Shown here piece by piece: positions 1 to 8,900 of a stretch of DNA of 64,000 nt. Each line of letters starts with the position of its first letter. The first letter of the stretch is position 1. The stretch covers positions 1 to 64,000 of the forward strand of contig CAILLA010000173.1 in the NCBI GenBank assembly GCA_903834925.1, written 5' to 3'. A program made the translations under genes and the position numbers. The notes under the pieces are model-generated. The model was not told the DNA's origin. It saw only the letters and a program-made list of their open reading frames with translations, and made no database searches. This DNA comes from an uncultured Schlesneria sp. (lineage in GTDB: Bacteria > Planctomycetota > Planctomycetia > Planctomycetales > Planctomycetaceae).

Positions 1-16
1 ATGCCGGCGGCCTTGA

Positions 17-413
17 TCAGTTTTTCGTTGGATGAAAGAAATTGACGATAAAAATATCAGCGATCGTGTAAACTTTGAAGAATTGAATGGAATATTAGAA
101 AAAGTTTTTATAAACAATGGTGTAAAACTACCTTTTCTATATTCGATTGTTGACGCACAAGGCAAAGTAATATTTCAGTGTCATAAAGATTTTCATCAAT
201 CAGAAACAACTAAACCAAATAATATTTATACTCAAAAACTTTTCCCCCTGGAAGATTCAAATCAAGTAGCTTATCTGCAGGTAGTTTTCCCAACAAAACA
301 GAATTACATTCTAAGTTCATTGAACCTATTATTGCCTTCAATCGGTCTTATTGCACTTGTTTTGGGTGTATTTATTGTTGCAATCACTATCATTTTAAAG
401 CAGAAACAACTCG
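17..413 (+). other. AT-rich foreign fragment: middle of a Bacteroidales sensor histidine kinase
   Basis: An open frame runs through this stretch. The ATG at 32 is not a natural start, since the frame is open back to a stop at 14-16. The translation shows the end of a periplasmic sensor domain, a transmembrane helix at about residues 96-122 and then a short KQKQL stretch. That is the order found just before the HAMP-less kinase core of Bacteroidales sensor kinases. The kinase core is absent: the frame runs into the reverse of the adenylate kinase gene and stops at 535. Base composition changes abruptly from AT-rich to about even at 405-416. A chimeric contig end is likelier than a real gene. 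The family match is from memory of the sequence pattern. Confidence 0.6.
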
Positions 414-1097
414 CTATCCCTTCTTCGAAGCCCCCTTCGGTTTCGTTCCGGCATCACCTGTCTTCCGCAGTCCCAATTGAGTTCGAATATCCTTTTGAAC
501 GGTTTCGATGTCACGACTGCCATCCGTCTGGATGACCAGTTCTTTTCTCGCGAAAATATCGAGTACCGGTTCTGTCTGCGTCCGATAGTCGCGAAGCCGC
601 TGACGAAGTCCCTCTTCATTATCGTCACTGCGGATTACCAGCTTACCACCGCAGACATCGCACTTGGCGATGTTGGCCGGTCGGTGATGAATCAAGTTGT
701 AGTCCAGTCCACACTGACTGCAGAGCCTGCGAGCAAGCACTCGTTCAAACACCACTTCATCCGGGACAACCATGTGAATCACCGCGTCGATGTCGTAGCT
801 TTCGAGAAAGAATTCGGCCTGGATTTTTGTTCGAGGAAATCCATCCAGAATGAATCCAAAATTCCAATCGTGCTGTTCCAAACGTTCGCGAATAATTTGT
901 TCGACCGTTTCATCGCTCACCATTTGCCCGTCGGCAATCAATCGCTTGATCCGCGCACCCAGCTTCGTATGCGACTGGATATGCCAGCGAAAGATATCAC
1001 CCACGGAAATGTGAACGATGTCGTATTCTTCCTTCAGCAACTTCGCCTGCGTCCCTTTGCCACAACCCTGAGCACCCATGATGACGTATTTATGCAT
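414..1097 (-). CDS. adk: adenylate kinase
   Basis: Converts ATP and AMP to two ADP in the cytoplasm. The 227-residue product starts MHKYVIMGAQGCGKGTQ, with the P-loop GAQGCGKGT near the N-terminus, the NMP-binding segment and the DGFPRT motif. The LID has a zinc-type arrangement, with CSQCG followed by CDVCGG about 20 residues later, so four cysteines are present. The RQRLRDYRTQTEPV helix is typical. I chose the ATG at 1097 because homology starts there; the frame is open further upstream but reads into non-homologous sequence. The C-terminal tail is Lys/Gly-rich and low in complexity. The stop at 414-416 lies within a few bases of the foreign junction, so the exact C-terminus is uncertain. 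Confidence 0.93.
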   Translation of the reverse strand: MHKYVIMGAQGCGKGTQAKLLKEEYDIVHISVGDIFRWHIQSHTKLGARIKRLIADGQMVSDETVEQIIRERLEQHDWNFGFILDGFPRTKIQAEFFLESYDIDAVIHMVVPDEVVFERVLARRLCSQCGLDYNLIHHRPANIAKCDVCGGKLVIRSDDNEEGLRQRLRDYRTQTEPVLDIFARKELVIQTDGSRDIETVQKDIRTQLGLRKTGDAGTKPKGASKKG

Positions 1098-1146
1098 CTC
1101 GAATCCGATTTGACGTTCTAAAATAAAAAAGGAATTTCTTAGCGAC

Positions 1147-2085
1147 TTACTTCGATCCGATCGCCGTTCGAAGCTGCTGGCCAAGTTCCCGGATGGCGAT
1201 CCGGGAACTTTCGAACTGTTGCACACGACGAACAAATGCGTGGATCATCCCATCGTAACGTTTCAGCGTCACGTTGACCCCTGCCGCTTGAAGTGCCGCT
1301 GCGTAAGCTTCACCCTCGTCGCGCAATGGATCATACTCGGCCGTCAGAATCGATGCAGCGGGAAGCCCCTTTAGTGATTTGGCCAAGAGCGGTGAAGCGT
1401 ACGGATCACGCATCTGATCGGGCGAAGAAACATACTGGTTCCAGAACCAGGTCATCTCACGCCGCGTCAGAAAATATCCCTCGGCGTTTTCCTGGTACGA
1501 TGGTCGCTCGAAGTCACAATCGGTGATTGGATAGATCAATGCCTGAAAGGCAATCGGCGGTCCGCTGCGGTCGCGTGTCATGAGGCAGGCCACAGCCGCA
1601 AGATTGGCTCCCGCACTGTCCCCGGCAACGGCGATCCGATCACGATCACATCCCATCTCTGCCGCATGATCATAGACCCAACCGAGCGCCGTGTACGCAT
1701 CTTCGATCCCCGCGGGGAATTTGTGTTCGGGTGCCAGCCGATAATCGACGTTCACAAACAGACAACCCGATTCGGCAGCCAGCCGTCTGACGAGATCATC
1801 ATGAGTGTCGAGATTGTTCAAGACCCATCCACCACCATGAAAATAAAGGCAGACCCCAAACGGTCCGACCCCCATCGGGGTATAGACTCGAATTGGCAAC
1901 AACGTTCCGTCAGGCCGTTCGATGGAAAGGTCTTCGATTCTGGCAAGTTCTGGCGGATTCGGACTGGGACCCGCTCCAACGATGGCCGCTCGCCGCACAA
2001 CATCGATCGGCAACGTGTCGATAGGATGAGCTTTCTGTCGAGCAACCTGCTCAAGAAACGCTGCGGCTTCGGGATGTAAAGGCAT
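1147..2085 (-). CDS. HSL-family alpha/beta hydrolase (esterase/lipase)
   Basis: A 312-residue cytoplasmic esterase of the hormone-sensitive-lipase (bacterial family IV) type. Visible motifs: oxyanion-hole HGGGW at 84-88, nucleophile elbow GDSAG with Ser157, catalytic Asp252 in YDPLRDEG and His282 in MIHAF. The length is normal for the family. It probably hydrolyses short-chain acyl esters; the substrate cannot be read from sequence. It lies 49 bp upstream of adk on the same strand and diverges from the methyltransferase gene at 2571. No signal peptide is seen. Confidence 0.9.
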   Translation of the reverse strand: MPLHPEAAAFLEQVARQKAHPIDTLPIDVVRRAAIVGAGPSPNPPELARIEDLSIERPDGTLLPIRVYTPMGVGPFGVCLYFHGGGWVLNNLDTHDDLVRRLAAESGCLFVNVDYRLAPEHKFPAGIEDAYTALGWVYDHAAEMGCDRDRIAVAGDSAGANLAAVACLMTRDRSGPPIAFQALIYPITDCDFERPSYQENAEGYFLTRREMTWFWNQYVSSPDQMRDPYASPLLAKSLKGLPAASILTAEYDPLRDEGEAYAAALQAAGVNVTLKRYDGMIHAFVRRVQQFESSRIAIRELGQQLRTAIGSK

Positions 2086-2570
2086 TTCAAATTTCCAGAT
2101 TCTTATTCGTTCGATTCGTGGTGAAAACTCATTTGCATTTTTCGAAATTCTTCAGAACTTCGCTGGCGGGATAAATTCACATCAAATTTGTCCGTGGGTG
2201 GACTTCTTCGGGATTTCCGCAAAAGTCGCCTTCTCGCACCGCGAGAAGAAAGCCGAATTGCCATGTACCGAGTGCTTCATTAGAGCTTTCAAGTTCCAGT
2301 CGAGGTTTGATGCAATTCGGCGATCCTCTCGCGGAGCGAGAGGGCTACTTTGGTCTGAGGCAAAGCCTCGCTGGAATCTTCGCTTCTTACTTAAGTTTTT
2401 GTCGTGGGTAATTCAGACGAAAAAAGCATTTTTACGAAATCTGTTGGTGTTCGAACAACACCACGGAAGGGATTTGATAAAATCCCGCAGGTAAACTCCA
2501 TTCATCCCAGATCAATTATTCAACGTCAAACACCATCATTTGCATCACTTGTTTTCCCGAAAGATGAACA
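2086..2570. other. divergent intergenic region with hairpins
   Basis: It separates the esterase and methyltransferase genes and should hold both promoters. I see two perfect hairpins: an 8 bp stem with a 3 nt loop at 2230-2248, and a 7 bp stem with a 5 nt loop at 2325-2343. The second is followed by CTACTTTGGTCTGA, which recurs near 5337. These belong to the repeat set described for 4573-5666. The open frame at 2198-2494 crosses both hairpins, has no recognisable domain and I do not call it. Confidence 0.6.
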
Positions 2571-3584
2571 ATGACCGCTCATCCCCCGTCTCCCGCGTTA
2601 TTCTTTGACACGATTAATGCCTACCAGAAAACGGAATCACTCCGTACCGCCATTGAACTGGATCTGTTCACGAAAATTGCGGAAGGGAGACGAACAGCAA
2701 CCGAGATCGCCGAAGCTTGCCAGGCGTCGCCTCGCGGGATTCGGATTCTAGCGGACAGCCTCACCATCAACGGTTTTCTCACCAAGCATGAGGACCGATA
2801 CGAACTGACCCCCGATACAAACGTCTTCCTCAATCGTCACTCTCCAGCCTTCGTCGGCGGGACACTCGACTTTCTGCTGACACCCGAAATCCGTGATAGC
2901 TTCAGCCATTTAACAGCCGCAGTCCGTCGCGGTGGAACAGCCATCTCGAACGAAGGAACGGTGTCGTATGACAATCCAGTCTGGGTCGCATTCGCCCGAG
3001 CGATGGGACCGATGATGCAGATGCCGGCTCAATTGCTTGCCGGGCTGGTAGGGGGTGATCGCCAGCAACCGCTACGAGTCCTTGACGTCGCTGCCGGACA
3101 TGGGATTTTCGGAATTACGATCGCCCAACAGTATCCACAATCCCGGATCACAGCTCTCGACTGGTCGAACGTCCTGACCGTCGCCACAGAAAACGCCGTT
3201 CGTGCCGGTGTGAGTGATCGTCACTCGCTGATTCCCGGAAGCGCCTTTGACGTTGATTGGGGTGGTCCGTACGACGTCGTGCTGTTGACCAATTTTCTGC
3301 ATCACTTCGATCAACCCACCTGTGACAAACTGGCGGCCAAAGCCTTCGCAGCAACCGCACCAGGCGGCAAAACCATCACGCTGGAATTCATTCCCGAACC
3401 AGACCGGATTCACCCGCCTTCCACTGCGGGATTCGCTCTGACAATGCTGGCCACGACGGCACACGGCGATGCCTACACGTTCGCAGAATACGAACATCTC
3501 TTTGAACACGCCGGATTCGGCCGCAGCGAATTTCACTCACTTCTTCCCACAAACCAGCAAGCGGTCGTGTCGTTTAAGTCGTGA
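2571..3584 (+). CDS. SAM-dependent O-methyltransferase-like protein
   Basis: A 337-residue class I methyltransferase of the acetylserotonin/hydroxyneurosporene O-methyltransferase type. Residues 12-90 form the winged-helix dimerisation domain, with segments such as ELDLFTKIAEG and LADSLTINGFL. The SAM site is VLDVAAGHG at about 170-178, followed by ITALDW as the acidic loop and NFLHHF as the post-II/III motif. The natural substrate is unknown; in bacteria this fold acts on phenolic or polyketide-like hydroxyls. The ATG at 2571 follows a purine-rich stretch. The secreted hypothetical gene begins 22 bp downstream. Confidence 0.85.
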   Translation: MTAHPPSPALFFDTINAYQKTESLRTAIELDLFTKIAEGRRTATEIAEACQASPRGIRILADSLTINGFLTKHEDRYELTPDTNVFLNRHSPAFVGGTLDFLLTPEIRDSFSHLTAAVRRGGTAISNEGTVSYDNPVWVAFARAMGPMMQMPAQLLAGLVGGDRQQPLRVLDVAAGHGIFGITIAQQYPQSRITALDWSNVLTVATENAVRAGVSDRHSLIPGSAFDVDWGGPYDVVLLTNFLHHFDQPTCDKLAAKAFAATAPGGKTITLEFIPEPDRIHPPSTAGFALTMLATTAHGDAYTFAEYEHLFEHAGFGRSEFHSLLPTNQQAVVSFKS

Positions 3585-3606
3585 CGATGGCATAAAGGAA
3601 CCGAAT

Positions 3607-4572
3607 ATGAATCAGATTTTTGTTTGTCTCTTCTGTCTTTCGTTTGCATCGGCACTGATGGCGGCCGAACCAGCAGCCGTCGAAGTACGCCCCGCGAAAG
3701 ACCCAGCGGAACGAAACTATTGGTTGACCAATATGCTGGCACACCAGTTTTCCACAGAGGAAATCGGCATCGCGCTGGGGCTTTCGATTACTGAAGCCAA
3801 AACGCTTGTCGATCGTATTCAACCGTCTGTGGTATCAGATCTCTTAAAACCTGCTGAACCGCAGACGTTGGCTATTCTTCCCTACCCCGGCGGACGACAT
3901 CCTCGAATTGGATTTTTAGACGGAGCTGTTCGACCTCAGCGAGAAACAAAAGTCAGCGTCTTCGCCCCGTGGAAAGAGGGTGGCTACATCGTTGTCGATG
4001 TCCCGGAAGCGGTGTGGCATTTGCGCAACGGAAAGCGCGAACTTTTATATCTCGCACACACGCACGTCCCGACGATCTGGGATCAACAAGGTTTGCAACT
4101 GACGCCACTCGAATGGAAACGAGACGAACCAGGCAAACTTTCCGTCGCTCGCAAACTACCGAATCTGGTCACGCTCGCCACAAAAATCGAATCGGTCAAG
4201 GGAGGAGTCCGCATGGAGTTTTCCATCACCAACGGAACTTCCGAAAAGCTGACGGGTTTGGATATCCAGATGTGCGGCATGCTGAAGGGGCTGACAGGTT
4301 TCGCCGAACAAACCAACGACAACAAAATCTTTGTCGCTCCCTTTGCCGCCTGCAAAAACAAGGAGGGAAACCGCTGGGTCATCCTGGGGTTTGATCATTG
4401 CGTCCGAGCCTGGGGCAATCCCCCGTGTCCATGCCTGCACGCCGACCCAAAAGTCCCCGACTGCGAACCGGGCGAAACGCAAACCGTCCACGGCTGGGTT
4501 TCCTTTTTCGAAGGAACAGAAATCAACGAAGAATTAAAACGCCGGCGCAGTTTCTTAATGCGCGTCGAGTGA
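3607..4572 (+). CDS. secreted protein of unknown function
   Basis: A 321-residue protein with a clear Sec signal peptide (hydrophobic core about 4-17, likely cleavage after ALMAA). I recognise no domain family. Residues 28-60 look helical and resemble a small helix-turn-helix-like segment (EEIGIALGLSITEAKTLVD). The rest looks beta-rich, with a Cys cluster near the C-terminus (NPPCPCLHADPKVPDC). The ATG at 3607 has AAAGGAA just upstream; the longer frame from 3469 overlaps the methyltransferase gene and is rejected. The last codons and the TGA stop lie inside a repeat copy (4559-4605). Confidence 0.75.
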   Translation: MNQIFVCLFCLSFASALMAAEPAAVEVRPAKDPAERNYWLTNMLAHQFSTEEIGIALGLSITEAKTLVDRIQPSVVSDLLKPAEPQTLAILPYPGGRHPRIGFLDGAVRPQRETKVSVFAPWKEGGYIVVDVPEAVWHLRNGKRELLYLAHTHVPTIWDQQGLQLTPLEWKRDEPGKLSVARKLPNLVTLATKIESVKGGVRMEFSITNGTSEKLTGLDIQMCGMLKGLTGFAEQTNDNKIFVAPFAACKNKEGNRWVILGFDHCVRAWGNPPCPCLHADPKVPDCEPGETQTVHGWVSFFEGTEINEELKRRRSFLMRVE

Positions 4573-4605
4573 TGGGTTCAGAACAGGGTGATCGATCGCG
4601 CGTTG
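4559..4605 (+). repeat. family B repeat, copy 1 (supplies a stop codon)
   Basis: About 47 bp that begins TGCGCGTCGAG, contains GGTTCAGAACAGGG and ends CGCGCGTTG. It aligns over its whole length with the reverse strand of 13446-13492, and in part with 4711-4747 and 56381-56421. It covers the final codons and TGA of the 3607-4572 gene. Confidence 0.75.
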
Positions 4606-4642
4606 GACGACGGGATGAGAAAAGCGTTATCAATCTCGAGTT

Positions 4643-4683
4643 AACCAGGTGAGCCGGGAAGCGTCAGCTCTTGGACTCTTCCC
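4643..4683 (+). repeat. family A hairpin repeat, copy 1
   Basis: Layout: AACCAGGTGAGCC, an imperfect stem, a GTCA loop core, then GGACTCTTCC. It aligns with 4742-4783 and the reverse strand of 13321-13361. The stem includes G-T wobble pairs, while the flanks and GTCA are conserved. Confidence 0.65.
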
Positions 4684-4710
4684 AGCACACGCGGTTGTCG
4701 GTCGTCGGAA

Positions 4711-4747
4711 GACGGGTTCAGAATAGGGCCATCTCTTCTGCGTTGAC
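4711..4747 (+). repeat. family B repeat, copy 2 (partial)
   Basis: Contains GACGGGTTCAGAATAGGG followed by a diverged TCTGCGTTGACC end. It directly abuts family A copy 2, as family B copy 1 precedes family A copy 1, so A and B tend to travel as a pair. Confidence 0.6.
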
Positions 4748-4783
4748 CAGGCGAGCCGTGGATGTCAGACCACGGATTCTTCC
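4742..4783 (+). repeat. family A hairpin repeat, copy 2
   Basis: A perfect 6 bp stem CCGTGG/CCACGG encloses ATGTCAGA, with flanks GACCAGGCGAG and ATTCTTCC. The stem bases differ from the other copies but still pair. Confidence 0.65.
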
Positions 4784-4836
4784 GGCATCGTTGAAGTTGC
4801 GATTTTTCGTTTTTTGAGGCGAGGGCAAGAACTCAA

Positions 4837-4868
4837 CGCAAAGTCGCCAAGGCGCAAGGACGCAAAGA
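4837..4868 (+). repeat. CGCAAAG low-complexity repeat
   Basis: An AACGCAAAGTCGCCAAGGCGC-type repeat. An inverted copy lies at 5374-5410. This class of short repeat is widespread in environmental bacterial genomes. Confidence 0.6.
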
Positions 4869-4910
4869 ATTCAAAAAGTCGGTAATGCCTCAGATTTCTT
4901 CCAAAGTCGC

Positions 4911-5054
4911 CATCATCGCTCCGAGGTTGTCAGTTTTTGTAAGTTGAGAATGGTAAGCCACAACCCGTAGCATGGGCTTCAGCCCGTGCGACACAACATC
5001 TTGTGCGGGCTAAAGCCCACACTACAAAAACTGACAACCTCTCCGCGTGATGAG
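4911..5054. repeat. MITE-like palindromic element
   Basis: The ends are inverted repeats: GAGGTTGTCAGTTTTTGTA at about 4923-4941 and its exact complement at 5023-5041. A CATCATCGCTCC/CGCGTGATG outer extension lies beyond them. Inside are two head-to-head copies of the GTAGCATGGGCTTCAGCCC palindrome. A shorter copy lies at 46099-46159. There is no coding capacity. Confidence 0.7.
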
Positions 5055-5373
5055 CATTTGTCGGAAACAACCTAAGCGTTGCCTTAGCATCAGAACTAAT
5101 ACTTCGTTTGAATTCCTGATTTGGGAACCTGTTGTTTCGTATTCACGTTGCTCTCGAACAATGCTCATCACGCGCAAAGGTTGTCAGTTTTTCGAGCTGG
5201 GAAAAAAGTTGGAGCGATTCTCGAAAATCAGCCTCATAGGATCGATCAGAATCGACGCAAATCATGAGGTTTGACCAAAACATCATCCACAAAAATTTTC
5301 TAATTCGAAAAAATGACAGCCTCGGAGCGATGATAGCTACTTTGGTCTGACGTAGAACCTCCCTGCTTTCTTC

Positions 5374-5410
5374 CCTTTGCGACTTAGCGCCTTCGCGTCT
5401 TTGCGTTAAA
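5374..5410 (-). repeat. CGCAAAG low-complexity repeat, inverted copy
   Basis: Reads as AACGCAAAGACGCGAAGGCGC on the minus strand. It is opposite in orientation to the copy at 4837-4868, so the pair brackets about 0.5 kb of the repeat mosaic. Confidence 0.6.
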
Positions 5411-5666
5411 TCGCATTTGAATTTGCTGAATGTTTTAGGAAACCTGCCCCAAGACCCAAAACGCGGAACTTCAACCTCCGGAGATCGGGTAACGCGACAC
5501 TGGATCAAGATACGTGTCTGCGGCTGTCTGGTCGGGATTGTTCAACAAAAGACGGGCGTTCCAGACATCAAAACGAATCATACGACCGACAGCATTATCG
5601 CCGGTCGCATGATCCGAGGATTTTGAATTTTGGACGCTTGATCCCATCAGCTATAAACTACCGAGC

Positions 5667-5948
5667 TCAATGGCCACTGGCGACACACGGCTGTCGAACG
5701 ATCGTGCCTGGCGACATTTTGCGGAGATCCGATGGTGCCGTGCATGTAGACCCGTGCGGGCACGACGTTGAAGGACTTGAACCCCAGTCAGTTCCATTCC
5801 ATGTCCATTCACAATAGCTGGTGGAAATGAGACTGATTGCGGCCGCAGTATGATCGTACCACTGCTTCGAATCTGGATCAAAAAGAAAGTGTCCATTTGG
5901 AAGATTCTTCTTAATTCTCTCTTTTTGGTCGTCAGTTAAATCACTCAT
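5667..5948 (-). CDS. small Cys-containing hypothetical protein (93 aa)
   Basis: A short gene of unknown function. The ATG at 5948 has a strong AGGAGA Shine-Dalgarno about 6 nt upstream, which is unusual for this window and supports it being real. The N-terminus (MSDLTDDQKERIKKNLPNG) is charged and helical. Next comes FLFDPDSKQWYDH, then a Cys/Ser/Thr-rich C-terminal half with four Cys and the motif GSSPSTSCPHGSTC. No signal peptide is seen. It lies downstream of the kinase gene on the same strand with 50 bp between them, so it may belong to the sigma/kinase operon. Confidence 0.6.
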   Translation of the reverse strand: MSDLTDDQKERIKKNLPNGHFLFDPDSKQWYDHTAAAISLISTSYCEWTWNGTDWGSSPSTSCPHGSTCTAPSDLRKMSPGTIVRQPCVASGH

Positions 5949-5998
5949 TTTTATTCTCCTGAACAATACGTTACATAATTTAACGTGACGCAGACGAG

Positions 5999-8900
5999 CT
6001 AATCACGTCCACTTTCGACAAGTGTTCGAGCGAGTCGAATCCCTCCATTGGGGGAGAAGGCAAAAGCTTCTGATCGGCAGTGGCTGAATGCATAGCCAAA
6101 ACCGTTATCTGTGTCACCTGGGCCGCGTACGATCGTACGTATCGCGCCTGGGATACCGACCGCATTGAATTTACCATCAGGTTTTTCAAACGGCTCATCA
6201 ACTGTAACGACGACGAAATTATCAACGGGCGAAGAGAGTTCAACCAATTCGCGCACGTTGCCGTAGGCGTCAAACAGCCCCCAACGATTAGGAAGCAATC
6301 CTGCAACCGGCTGGCTGACCAGTGCGCTGTTGTAGAAGACTTTATTGGGCGTCTCTTCCACCCAACCATAATCGATAAATCGATTTTCGACCTTCGCTGA
6401 TTGCCCAAAAAAGCGGCCCGTTTCGGTCGCAGCCCGACAAGTACATTCCCATTCTCCTTCAGTCGGTAACCGATATCCGGAAAGTTGAAGATGGTTTGCC
6501 GCTGGAACCAGGTTAAAACCCGAGTCCCATTCGTAACAATTCGGCAAACCGGCCCGATCCGAACACCAGTTGCAGAATTCGAATGCGTCTTGTTCACTGA
6601 TCGGCACCGCAGCCGCATCTCCCGCAATATTGAGTCCCGCCTTGTGACCGAATTCGGAATTGAATTGGCGGAACTCGTCGAACGTGATTTCACGCAGCCC
6701 AATCTCAAATCGACGAGGGATGCTTCGCTTGTGCCATTTCCACGCATCGTTCGCGTGTCCTTCTTTCGCGATGCGATCAAAGACACCAGCGTGGAAAACG
6801 GGATTATCAATGACGACAAAATCCATGTTGACACCACCCACTTGTTCAACGGCCCAATCGCCGTGTTGACCGGGGTTTGGATGGATCAATGCGAACCCGC
6901 ACGAGTCAGCGAGTTGCCGACTCATCGCGTGAACGCCACCGTCCGTTTCCTGCAAAAACAATTGATTAAGCCAGTCGGCCGAGATTCCGCCACTGATGCC
7001 AGTCAGGTGTTTCAAAGATAGAACTTGGAGCAATCCGAACATGATCGCATCGGCGTGTTTGTGCCTTGGCGCCCTGCGGACACGATCCACGTGGGCTACT
7101 AGGTCTTTCACATCGATCGGTTGCTTCGAGAGTCCGAAAATCACCAGTGTCTGAAGCGTTGGCTCGGGATCGTGACGTAATGCCTGACAGACAGCTTTTC
7201 GATCTCCTAATTGCCATAGCGCAACAGCCAATCGAGCCGTCTTCACGTCGTGATCAGTCGGGTCCGCATCATCGTTGGCGGGTAATGGACGCGAGATGCG
7301 AATCAGACTATCAAAACGCCCTCGTAATTCCTTTATTGCCAGATCCGAATTCTTTCCTAGTGCTTTCACGAACGGTTCCAACTCGTCCCAATCCGCCTGT
7401 TCAACGAGATCGGCAAGTTGAACGGCATTATTTTTGAAAAACGCTGCGAGTGCCGGAGCGGAACGAAGGTGTAGCTCGCCAGACTCCTCTTTAGAGTTCA
7501 TTAGATGTGTCAGTTCGGGGGAAAGCTGGCTCGCGCCGACCGGTTGAAAGAAATCGAGCCAACGATCAAAGTCCTGTTCGGGAACGCTGACAAGTTCGTG
7601 CGCAATTTGCGTATTGATCTCAGGCCAGACTGGATCATCTGGGCGCAGGCCAGCGACAACCGCCGCCAGCCGTAACGCGGCTCTCGGCGACAGCGGCGAA
7701 CCATCGCGTTGTTGTTCGTGCAATCGTTTCACGGTAACATCGACCAATCCCAAACAATTCGATTTATTGCGAAGCGATTTCACTGTGGCATCGATCTCGT
7801 TCAGAGACTCAGTGGATTGCAAGTAATCCGCTAAATCCGTCCACAAATCCGAACTGTCACCACCACATGCAGCAGTCGCCAGATTCAACCGAAATTTCGC
7901 GGCATCATTAGGTGGAACGGGACGGTCTTTCAAAATCTTGAGAGCACTTGGGACACCCGCGAGTCCTGACACACGCCACAGAATCTGGCTGCCGTCAGCC
8001 GATTCTAACTCGCTGATCATTCGAAGAGTCTTCTCTCGACTCGCCCATAATTGACCGGCCCAAGCAGCTCCGCACATCAGTAAAAGACAAATCCCCATCG
8101 CCAGGTTCCGTCGCCAGCCGTATTGCCAACGAATAAACCACTTTGGCGAATGAGTTCGTGACCAGCGGTTGAGATCATTCGCCAGATCAGCCGCAGTCGC
8201 ATAGCGGTTGAAAGGAAACTTGGCGAGGCAGCGTTTGACGATGCGGTTCAATTCAACGAACGGCTTTCCGTTGGGAAGGACCGGTTCCTCGGCACAAATC
8301 GCTTGCCGCAGAGCCTCACGGTCCCGTTGTGGAAAGGGACGTTGCCCATGCAGCATTTCTGCCAGAATCACACCCAGTGCCCAGATATCGCTTCGCTCAT
8401 CAATGATGGCGGGAGGTCCGGAATATTGCTCGGGGGACATATAAGGTCTTGTCCCCGCTCGAGCCAACGAGGGATCAGACGGATCTTGTGCGTTCTGATC
8501 GAAGACGAGGCCAAAATCGGCAATCACCGGATTCTGGTGCTGATCGAGCAAGATATTCGCTGGCTTCAAATCGCGGTGAACTAAACCTGCTTCGTGAGCG
8601 TGATGAGCGGCCTGAGCCACTTTGATCATGATCTGGACTGTCGTGGCAATGTCCATCGGGCCCTGGCGTAATCGCCTTTCCAGGTTTTCACCCTGGATCA
8701 GCTTCATCACGATAAATGACTGATCGGGATTGATCTCGACATCGCGCACGTCGACCAGCCCTGGATGACTGACTTTCACCGCATGACGAGCTTCGGCCAG
8801 AAACTGATCCCGACTCGATTCCGAGTCAAACAGTCCGCTTCGCAACACCTTGACCGCTCGTTCGATGTCGAACAAAGGGTCGTAAACGGCGTAAACGTCA

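Larger units (their letters stand above)
4573..5666. other. gene-free repeat mosaic
   Basis: No credible gene is seen in about 1.1 kb. It holds two family B copies, two family A hairpins (4643-4683 and 4742-4783), a MITE-like element (4911-5054), and a half-copy of that element's end near 5175-5200. There is also an inverted pair of CGCAAAG-type low-complexity repeats (4837-4868 and 5374-5410). The open frames here have no domain signal and cross repeats. Confidence 0.75.

Noticed and set aside
395-628. Short reverse frames over the contig junction
   Set aside because: Shadows of the adenylate kinase frame with no own signal.
2198-2494. 98-codon open frame between esterase and methyltransferase
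   Set aside because: It crosses two perfect hairpins and repeat motifs, has no Shine-Dalgarno and no recognisable domain.
4573-5666. CRISPR array
   Set aside because: Repeats are of different families, irregularly spaced and palindromic, with no regular spacers or cas genes.
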